Of a stretch of 64,000 bases of DNA, positions 54,100-64,000 are shown piece by piece. The DNA comes from Maylandia zebra (taxonomy: Eukaryota; Chordata; Actinopteri; Cichliformes; Cichlidae), in assembly GCF_041146795.1 (NCBI RefSeq), contig NC_135172.1, forward strand, positions 15,244,123 through 15,308,122. Reading direction: 5' to 3'. Position 1 is the stretch's first letter, and the number at the start of each line of letters is the position of its first letter. A program made the position numbers and the translations under genes. Below the pieces are notes generated by a model. It was given only the letters and a program-made list of their open reading frames with translations. It searched no databases and was not told the DNA's origin.

Positions 54100-55175
54100 C
54101 TCTTAAGGCTTAAAAGGAACATGAAATGCTACAAATATAAAGGCTAGATTGGACTTTGCTAAAAAAAAAAAATGTAAAAAAAGTCAGCACACTTCTGGAA
54201 AAACATTGTTTGGACAAATGATACCAAGATCAACCTTCACCAGAATGATGGCAAGAAAAAAGTATGGAGAAGACGTGGAACAGCTCATGATCCAAAGCAC
54301 TCCATATCATCGGTAAAAAAAAGGCAGAGGCAGTGTGATGCCTTGGACGTGCAAAGCTGCCACTGGCACTGGGACACTAGTGTTTATTGATGATGTTACA
54401 CGGGACAGAAGCAGCTAAATGTATTCTGAGGTGTTTCAAGACATACTGCCCGCCTAGAGTCAAATTGATTTTGTAAATGCATTTCATACTACAGATGGCT
54501 AATGACCCAAAACATACAGCCAAAACTACCTAGGAGTTTATTAAAGCCAAGAAGTGCAATATTTTTGAATTGCCAAGTCAGTCAACTGATCTTAATTCAG
54601 TGGTTCCCAAACTTTTTTTGCTAGGCCCCCTTTGTTTTACAAGAAAATCTTCTGTCCAAACCTGTCCATTATGTCCGTTATGCTAGGCTCTGCACCAAGG
54701 GGCACGCCCCCTACTTTGGGAACCACTGTTTTAATCCAATTGAGCATGCATTTCACTTGTTGAAGACTAAATTTCAGACAGAAAAGCCGACAAACAAATG
54801 ACAACTGAAAGCCGCTACAGTAAAGGCCTTGCAGAGCATTAAAAAACAGGAAACCCAGCATCTGGTGATGTCCGTGAGTTCAAGACTTCAGGTTGTCATT
54901 GCCAGCAAAGGGTTTTCAACCAAGTATTAGAAATGAAGATTTTATTTTCAGTTATTTAATTTGTCCAATTACTTCTGAGCCCCTGAAATGAAGAGATTGC
55001 GCTAAAAAAGGCTTCAGTTCCTCACATTTTTATGCAGTCTCTTTATTCCATATATGAAATTAAAGCTCTGTACTTAAACTGGATCTGAGTTGTTTCGTTT
55101 AAAATTCATTGTGCTAATATACAGAACCAAAATTAGAAAAAAGTTGTCTCTGTCCAAATATTTGTGACCTAACCA
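54100..55175 (+). mobile_element. Tc1/mariner transposon remnant
   Basis: Degenerate transposase in several frames: IPRSTFTRMMA, GRGSVMPW, the FIDDVT catalytic-Asp block, DPKHTA-like, and after a MITE insertion, IEHAFHLLKTK, KQQLKAA and SRLQ.VIASKGFSTKY-like sequence. The 3' end with CAGTTATTTAATTTGTCCAA then follows. Many stops; the 5' third of the transposase is missing. Confidence 0.8.
54598..54728. mobile_element. 131-bp hAT-type MITE in the Tc1 transposase
   Basis: Inverted ends CAGTGGTTCCCAAACTTT and TTTGGGAACCACTG. The flanks TCTTAATT and TTTTAATC form an 8-bp duplication with two mismatches. It splits the Tc1 codons between the DLN and IEH motifs. Confidence 0.85.
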
Positions 55176-55388
55176 TGTATAGGTAAGTTCTGAAAACTGC
55201 GCAAGTGCTTATCGTATCTCTTCAGGTGTAAAAGGTTAATCCTTGAAAGTCTCATGCACCATAGGTTCGGAGAGATGAAGTGAGGGAAGATTAGAAATTT
55301 ACAGTCTCCTGAGTTATACTGTAAACATTAACCCATCTCCGCCAGACCAAATCTATCACTGTCACGCTGTCACTCTATTTATGCACGT
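55176..55388. other. Short non-coding gap
   Basis: Nothing recognised. Confidence 0.4.
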
Positions 55389-55396
55389 GTGATGTG

Positions 55397-56929
55397 CAAT
55401 GTTCCCTCTAAGCTGCGAACGTGCGCAATTGCGCACTGCTGGCACGGTCTCTGCGCACAGAAAATCTGTGTTGCGCACAAAAAAACCTAACCTGAATTGA
55501 AATTAAAATTAATACTTTAACAATTCTGTTTTGCAGTGTTAGTCACGATGCCACCTTATCCCATAGTCCAGCCAATGATGCGATTCATTCGTATATACGC
55601 AGCTAATCACCGTCGTCGACAGGCTTTGACAGCGTCCTTATGTGCCGACACCGGTGTTTTAGCTAGCAAAGCGGCGTGGCCGATGTGGAGTGAAGCCACG
55701 TTGATGACAATGTGTAAAACCATTGGAGATGTGAGCAGACGGAACAATTAACGGAAAAAGTGTGGACTTTATACCAGTTTTTAAATTGTGTTGATAGGCC
55801 ACGTAAAACCAGAGTTATGATAAAAAAAAAATGCAATGTTTGGTTTTCTTCCTGAATACTGTCGTTGTTTATATTTACTGCGGGAATAAACGGTAAAAAC
55901 GGCGTTTTATAAGAAAAAAGGCTCGAAAGCGCTCACCTGTGAGCAAAAACAAACTCCACCCCCTCTCCCTTTCCTATTCGTCCAAAAAACTACCATGTCG
56001 ACCAATCAAAAAATGATATGGCAACGAGGCATCTAGTTGTTAAAAAACGGGGGGAAGTTTTAGGAGTGACGGCGGTGCTTTGAGATGTGAGAGATTTGAG
56101 ACGTTTAGCGCAAATCTTGTGTAGTTAGTGTGTCGTGTAGTCAATAGTTTTGTTGTGTGTGTCAGAACAATGAGGCGACTGCTGAATGTTACAGGTGTTA
56201 CAGGAGTGATACATCTCCTGCTGTCAGGCCTGCAGGTATCAGGCTGTTGTTCTCCTTTATCTCATAGTGGACAGAAAGTATTTTTTGGAGTGGCACAAAT
56301 AATTTGTGTGGCATCAAATTTGATGCAGATCAGCTGATTGTTCTGTAAATAGTTTGAAATGTTTATTTAAAAATGCCTTGGCTGTATTTAAAAAAAAATA
56401 GCTGCAAAAAAACTTGTGATCTCCACTCAGTTTGGCAAAAAATCTGTTTGCCAAACTGAGTTACTTTTTTAAAGAAGTAACTATATAATTAATTGCCCAG
56501 CATTGGTCATTATATACTATATTTTGCAGACAGAGAGTTACAGGACTCTCTCCCAGACCACAGACTCATAATACAAGTCAGAGCTTTATAAAAAAAAAAA
56601 AAAAAAAAAGGGGGGGGGGGGGGGATGAAAGAAAGTTGTGTTTTCAAAATTGGAGTTCAAGTTTTTTTTTTTTTACTTCCAATAGTGTTAACATACTACA
56701 CAGGTCAATGGCTAGATTTTTTTTACATTTTCATTGTAAATGGGCTAAAGCAGTTAATTAAAAGTAGTCTAACATAAATGCTGTAATTTGATTATTTGAA
56801 TAAACCATGTAACTTGGATGGATTCGATGCTGGCATGACCACAGTGCACACGTCTGATGTCGCTCACAGTAGTCCAAGGGACCGCTCAGGGAGTTTGCTC
56901 AGACACGTGAAAAATTAGAGGGAACATTG
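55397..56929. mobile_element. Non-autonomous hAT element, perfect 8-bp duplication
   Basis: 15-bp inverted ends CAATGTTCCCTCTAA/TTAGAGGGAACATTG bound 1533 bp. GTGATGTG is exact on both sides (55389-55396 and 56930-56937). The interior has only short frames (for example 55536-55751 and 56128-56337) without transposase motifs, so it depends on a relative for movement. It contains an A20-G15 tract. Confidence 0.9.
56590..56624 (+). repeat. A20 G15 homopolymer tract
   Basis: Twenty A followed directly by fifteen G within the hAT element. The lengths may be affected by sequencing error. Confidence 0.85.
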
Positions 56930-56937
56930 GTGATGTG

Positions 56938-57537
56938 TGAGGGACATTGGTATGCCTGAGCAAATGAGTCAGATAGGGTGTTAACTGTGCTGTCAATGAC
57001 CCTAAGATTATAATCTCCCAATCCCTTGTAAATGCCCAACCCTATATACTGAAATCACTACCAAATATGTGCAAATAACTGGTAAAATGCAATAGTGAAA
57101 TCCACTTCTACAATATTCCTGTGTGTCATGAAATAAATTAGCTCAATTAATTATTTTGTTAATTTTCCAGTGTACAAACATACATGGGTATTTTACACAT
57201 GTTGTGATTGGGATACATGGACCAATTCTCAGGAAACCTCATGGCAAAGCAATTCTACTGTAGACTGAATGGATTTATTAAATGTGCTTCCTAGTGGACG
57301 AATAACAAATACATAAAAGGAAATATTTCAGCTGGTTTCATACTCATACTGGCCTTGTGTATCAGCACTATTGCAATAATTCTGACAGATAAAGTAAAAG
57401 GCTTATTGAACATTGAACTATCCTCAGTTTGATAACACTGACTGTGCATAGGTTAGTTTAGTGGAACTTGTCCACCCCGTTATGTCAGAGCCCAGAACAA
57501 TTTTCTGCATGGACCACACCCAGTGGATGAAACTGAA
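56938..57537. other. Upstream region of the actin gene
   Basis: AT-rich. No exon recognised. Confidence 0.45.
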
Positions 57538-57608
57538 CCAATCAGCGGGAGCTGTGCACAAAGTTCTCCTTTTATGGAGAGAGACTGCAGAACGGACCCT
57601 GATAAAAT
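57538..57608 (+). promoter_or_regulatory. Actin promoter: CCAAT, CArG and TATA-like boxes
   Basis: CCAAT at 57538-57542, a perfect CArG box CCTTTTATGG at 57568-57577 (serum response factor site) and TGATAAAAT at 57600-57608. The order and spacing match vertebrate actin promoters. Transcription should start near 57630. Confidence 0.8.
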
Positions 57609-57629
57609 CCTGCAATTTACTGCCCTTTA

Positions 57630-57714
57630 TTGCAGTCAAGTTCAGGTACTAAATCCTATGGGAGTGCAGCCCTGAGTCAGAGTTCTCCTACACTGAAAAC
57701 CTTTCCTCACACAG
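57630..57714 (+). other. Actin untranslated exon 1
   Basis: Ends TCACACAG before GTAAGA at 57715. The coding exon begins at 58955, so intron 1 is about 1.24 kb. The start is an estimate from the TATA-like box. Confidence 0.65.
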
Positions 57715-57879
57715 GTAAGACAACAGCAGATCCCACTGAATGTCTTTTACTTATATTTTAAATACTCTCAAATTGTAAACTTCACATTTCAAACAAGTGG
57801 TATCTTTTAATCCCATTACTTAAATTTCTTACTTAAGTTGAACCGATCATTAGAAACCACTTGTTATGTATAATGTTCT

Positions 57880-58215
57880 TGTTATGGCGTCTTGATGTGT
57901 GCTCAATCATCCAGGTAAGTAAATCTCCAAAAGTTGATTCTGTTCATCTGGACGTAGCGTTTTGTGGGAGAAACGTTTCGTCACTCATCCAAGTGATTTC
58001 TTCAGTCTCAGCTGACTGCAGGTTTCCCCAATCTTATAAACAGTACATTTGCATAATGACTTCAATGGGCTGGTTTCAGTCATTCCAAGAGGATGCCATC
58101 TGTAGTTTGTAGAAATGTATTGACTAAGGAGTTGGAAAGAAAGCGTCCAGACTTCTTCAAGTTTCTAGAAGACATTCTACCTTTGATCCAAGAGGCTTCT
58201 TCGGTTCTAAAACTT
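57880..58215 (-). mobile_element. Penelope-like terminal fragments in actin intron 1
   Basis: GGGAGAAACGTTTCGTCACT, TTCTTCAGTCTCAGCTGACT and, after about 100 bases, GAAAGCGTCCAGACTTCTTC and GATCCAAGAGGCTTCTTCGG match the ends of the element at 33194-33991 and the remnant at 36540. Confidence 0.65.
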
Positions 58216-58734
58216 ACCTATCCCCTTGCCAGTCCAACTTTTCCACTAAGAATTGCCTTAGTTTTTTTTTTTGTTTTTTTTTGTGAAATAGATTCAACAA
58301 CGTACTCTTCAGAGAGATTCTGGGGGATACTGACTTAACAGGATTATACAGTTAAAATATCTTGGAAAAAAACACTGAACATGTCCACATCTGTCTTTGG
58401 ATTGGAGGAAGCCAAAGAAGAACTTGAAGGGAAGCCACACAGGCACAGGAAGAATATGTAAAGTCCCCACGGAAAGGCTGGTTTGGAAGAAAGATCTTCA
58501 CTGTGAAATGCCAGTGCTTTGTGTTGTTTATGCTACATTAAATGCCACAGCACAAAATTGAGACTCATCACAGCGGCCACTGGCTTTCCGATCTTCTATT
58601 GTCCAACTAATAGGAGTTGCAGCTAGTGTGGTCGTTGTCTTTGTTGCCATCATATCAACTTGAAGGATTTTGACTATGTGCCTCAAACATTAGGCATCAA
58701 CAAGGCATTTTCACCCAAAGAACTGCAGCTCACA

Positions 58735-60831
<2,097 letters not shown>

Positions 60832-61620
60832 ACAGACTGCCCCCACCCCACCACCACCAAAACACACACTGCAAGAAAAAGAAATGACTGGCTCTGCATA
60901 CATGCCTATAGCACCAAACTGGTGCATGCCTAGCCGACACCTTTTCCATTTTTCCATCACTTTGGCTATGGCACCATGCTTTCTCATGGGGAGAAACTCT
61001 GCAGGAAGCATAGAGCATCCCATTCAGTGTGAATTTGTACTTAGTTTTTCTGTAACAAACTCTTTTTCACTTGAATGTATTTCAAAAATAAGAAATGTTT
61101 CCAAAAAATACTGGAAATGTGTTGATAAATATCAGTAAATTAGTAAACCTATAAATCCAACATGAAATATTATGGCTTCTTCTTCTTCTAAAACATTGAA
61201 ATGCAGCAATTTCAGCTTCATGAAGATGTATCTGCCAAGATTTTTGTATTAAAATGGTTTAGCAAAATTGACAGAAAAGATTATCAGTTTTGTGATATTT
61301 TTCTTTAGTTTTTTGTTAGCTTTTTTTGTTTTTGGTCTCACTTGCTTTACTTATTGAATGTGTTTATTATTTATTTTTACATCTACAGATATTTTACTTC
61401 TTGGTCATTGCCAACTGCACTGTTTTCTCACAGCACGACCGTCGGTGGTATACTTGGACTGGTAGCCAGGGAGGCTGCAGCACTTGATGAACTGAGTTGA
61501 CTGAGCATTTGTCCGAAAAGATGAATGCACAGTCAACTCTAACTGAAACAGAGAAATAAAGAAAGGAAGCAAAACAAGAGAAATGTGTCCAACTGTCAAG
61601 GGAGGCAAAAGTACAGGCAG
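60832..61620 (+). other. Actin 3' untranslated region and flank
   Basis: The CCCCACCCCACCACCACC stretch right after the stop resembles the start of other actin 3' untranslated regions. The only clear AATAAA is at about 61553; the true cleavage site is uncertain. Confidence 0.5.
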
Positions 61621-62039
<419 letters not shown>

Positions 62040-62290
62040 AGGGTTTAAGTGGGAACCCTAAAATCGGTTTTATTGGCTCATTGTGGGGAAAAGAATCACA
62101 ACTCACAATACTTTACACTGAGGGCTCCAGCAGATTTCCTTAGTGTTCGAGCTGTGATCAGCTGCTGCTGCGAATAGGTTTACTGCTCTTTATGGATTTA
62201 CACAACTGAATTCAATGAGATGCAACACAATATTTCACAAAATGTTTTCCCTGATGTTCGTTCCCTACACTGACAGTATACTGCTTATGA
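62040..62290. repeat. Second copy of the repeat in perforin intron 6
   Basis: GGGAACCCTAAAA, GGGAAAAGAATCACAA, CAGCAGATTTCCTTAGTGT, GCTGTGATCAG and ACACAACTGAATTCAA, in the same order and orientation as 39030-39270. A further self-complementary block (CCCTAAAACC/GGTTTAAG-like) lies just before it near 62020-62050. Confidence 0.65.
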
Positions 62291-62294
62291 TGAG

Positions 62295-63187
62295 ATGAGA
62301 TAGCCTTTATTTGTCCGTTGCAGGTCTTTTGCCCACAACCGAGATGACAGACCTTGCCGACCGTACAAACAATACACAAACATCACATTGGGGAGACAGG
62401 TCAGGCTAGGTAGCGAGGAAAAAACATCGAAATGTGTAACACAAAAGGATAATACAGGAATGCACAGATATCAACACACCATAGCACAATAAACACAGAC
62501 AAGCAACATGGGAAAGTGTTCCAGTGTGTACATCTGATCTGGGACCGCTGCAATCTTCGACTGCGCCTCCAGCTGACCCGATGTCCACATCAGAGGGGAG
62601 GTAAGCGTTGGAGGTGGCGTTGGATCCGGGGTAGGGAGGGTGATGCGTCAGTGAGTGCTTATCAGTATCAGTATATGTATGTGTGTGCGTGTCCATAGTT
62701 CAGCTGAGACAGTGTCCTTCGCCCCGCCAGGCTAAGTAAACAGTCTACCAGCCAACCCAGGTGACCTTGTAGGGAATGGGAAGGAACAGACTCAACACAG
62801 TCGTTATCAGGGAGTTTTTGTTCGGCTCCAGCCTTGAGCCCACAGCTGGCGCCGAAGGGGTAGCCGGATTATGATGGTAATTTTTCTTTTGCAACAACTC
62901 ATGAGAATTTCAAAGCTGTTCTTTAACACTCCAACACTGGTCTCTCAATCTCTCGTTGGAGAACCGCGAGCTTCCCGATGATGGTATCAAACTTGCGCTC
63001 CGTGGTCTTGTCATTCTTTTGCTCAGAGAGCCGATTCTGAGACCTCACGACTGCAGTGAGCTGTTCCACGATGTAATCCAACTTTCGCTCAAAGGTGTTA
63101 TTTTGAGCAGGCCTCTCCTTGATGTAACCCAATATATGCTCAGAGGTGTTATTCTGAGTATTCACGGCAGCTGTAAGCGTCTCCAAG
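62295..63187 (-). mobile_element. Retroposon with a coiled-coil ORF
   Basis: On the minus strand, an 87-codon frame (63186-62923) with repeated heptad-like units (NTSEHILGYI, NTFERKLDYI, TERKFDTIIGKL) predicts a coiled coil, as in an ORF1 or gag-type RNA-binding protein. The unit ends with GACAAATAAAGGC and a short (ATCTC)n tail at about 62295-62310, the shape of a non-LTR retroposon 3' end. No RT is attached, so it is truncated or non-autonomous. Confidence 0.5.
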
Positions 63188-64000
63188 GTATTATTATAGT
63201 ATAAATGTTCAATTTAGTGAATGAATCTAAGTGTCTCATCAGTTTAAATTAACAATTAATCTCTGCTGCTCTGCACTTGATGTAACCTAACTGTGACCAG
63301 TTACAGAGCCACTGTGCACCAGTCCCTACCTTGATGCTAAAGTACTGGGAACACAGCTTTTGAACAAAACGCTATTCCCGATTGTTAGGGGCCATTTTAG
63401 CGCCTTAGTGTAGTGCCTTAAATTATTAAATGAAATAAATATTTTTTCCAGTAAAGTTAAAAAGTATGTTTACTTGATAATTTCCAGCATCTGGTGACTA
63501 TGTATGTGTGTTGGAGAAGCTATTGTGGCAGGAACATGGAGCAAAAGGATTAAATCTGAGTAGCCTACAAAGTCAGACAAAGTTAGAACTGTTCTTTTCG
63601 CTACACCTACTGCACACAAACAAACTAAGGCCTCCAGCCTCTGAGTTCAGTTAGACAGAGATATATGCCACTGGACGTGGTCATTTCCCATCCTCCAGGG
63701 ACAAAACGGATGTCATGTAACCCCCCCCCCCCCCTCTTTTCATCTACTGTCTGGGTGAATGGTTAATATGGAAATACTTTGGGCTATGACACCTTCCCCT
63801 TCTCACCCTCCGACCCGAGTCAAACAGTTTCAGTTCCTGCCTTTTCAGATCAATCATTAAACCAATGTACTGTGGCTCCACACTGAAAACACCTTTCATT
63901 ATTTCTCCCTCTATGTTCTCTGCCTCAGAAACTCAGAAAAAGACATTCAAGCTTGACACTGAGACTGCAGAGACAAGAGTATGGGGCATAGAGGCTTGAT
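63188..64000. other. Non-coding sequence
   Basis: No gene recognised. A C14 tract lies at 63721-63734. Confidence 0.45.

Overview
The window looks like teleost fish nuclear DNA, probably a percomorph such as a cichlid. The evidence is spliced vertebrate genes with GT-AG introns (perforin, cytoplasmic actin, one FCHSD2 exon, the 3' end of tyrosinase), fish-type L2, RTE, Tx1, Penelope, Tc1 and hAT elements, and long AT-rich intergenic DNA. There are no bacterial operons, no CRISPR array, and no rRNA or tRNA gene that I could recognise.

Layout. 0-6.8 kb: a frameshifted tyrosinase 3' fragment (minus strand), a solo LTR with a 5-bp target duplication, and the last three exons of a trypsin-like protease. 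6.9-22.7 kb: a LINE remnant, then a spliced hAT transposase gene with a full-length, apparently intact L2 LINE (ORF1 and ORF2) inside its intron, a Tx1-like LINE fragment, an unrecognised two-exon coding stretch, and two minus-strand LINE fragments. 22.7-31 kb: a partial LTR, a hAT element with a perfect 8-bp target duplication, a GC-rich repeat between 220-bp direct repeats, and a second, frameshifted protease copy between inverted repeats. At 31.1 kb there is one FCHSD2 SH3 exon. 31.6-34.2 kb is a three-level nest: a Penelope-like palindrome inside a gypsy LTR inside an RTE LINE, with target duplications supporting both inner insertions.

36.9-42.3 kb holds a complete nine-exon perforin-like gene encoding 520 residues. 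43.8-52.7 kb is an endogenous-retrovirus-like element with two 628-bp LTRs that look identical, a tRNA-His-type primer site and a 4-bp target duplication, but no pol that I can find. 52.9-55.2 kb has Tc1 fragments in opposite orientations around a perforin pseudogene. 55.4-56.9 kb is a non-autonomous hAT element with a perfect 8-bp duplication. 57.5-61 kb is a complete cytoplasmic actin gene with an untranslated first exon, a CCAAT box and a CArG box. It carries an intron at codon 204, a position I associate with muscle actins. The last 3 kb are repeats.

The intact host genes appear to be perforin (target-cell lysis) and actin (cytoskeleton). The protease and perforin fragments are consistent with local duplication and decay of immune-effector genes, and most of the rest is nested transposable elements. 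I did not find a convincing new multi-gene system. The most unusual items are the in-frame ORF1-TGA-ORF2 layout of the L2 element, the young but pol-less LTR element, the 220-bp duplication flanking a GC-rich insert, and the extra actin intron. All family assignments come from reading the sequence and from memory of the families; no database search was run.
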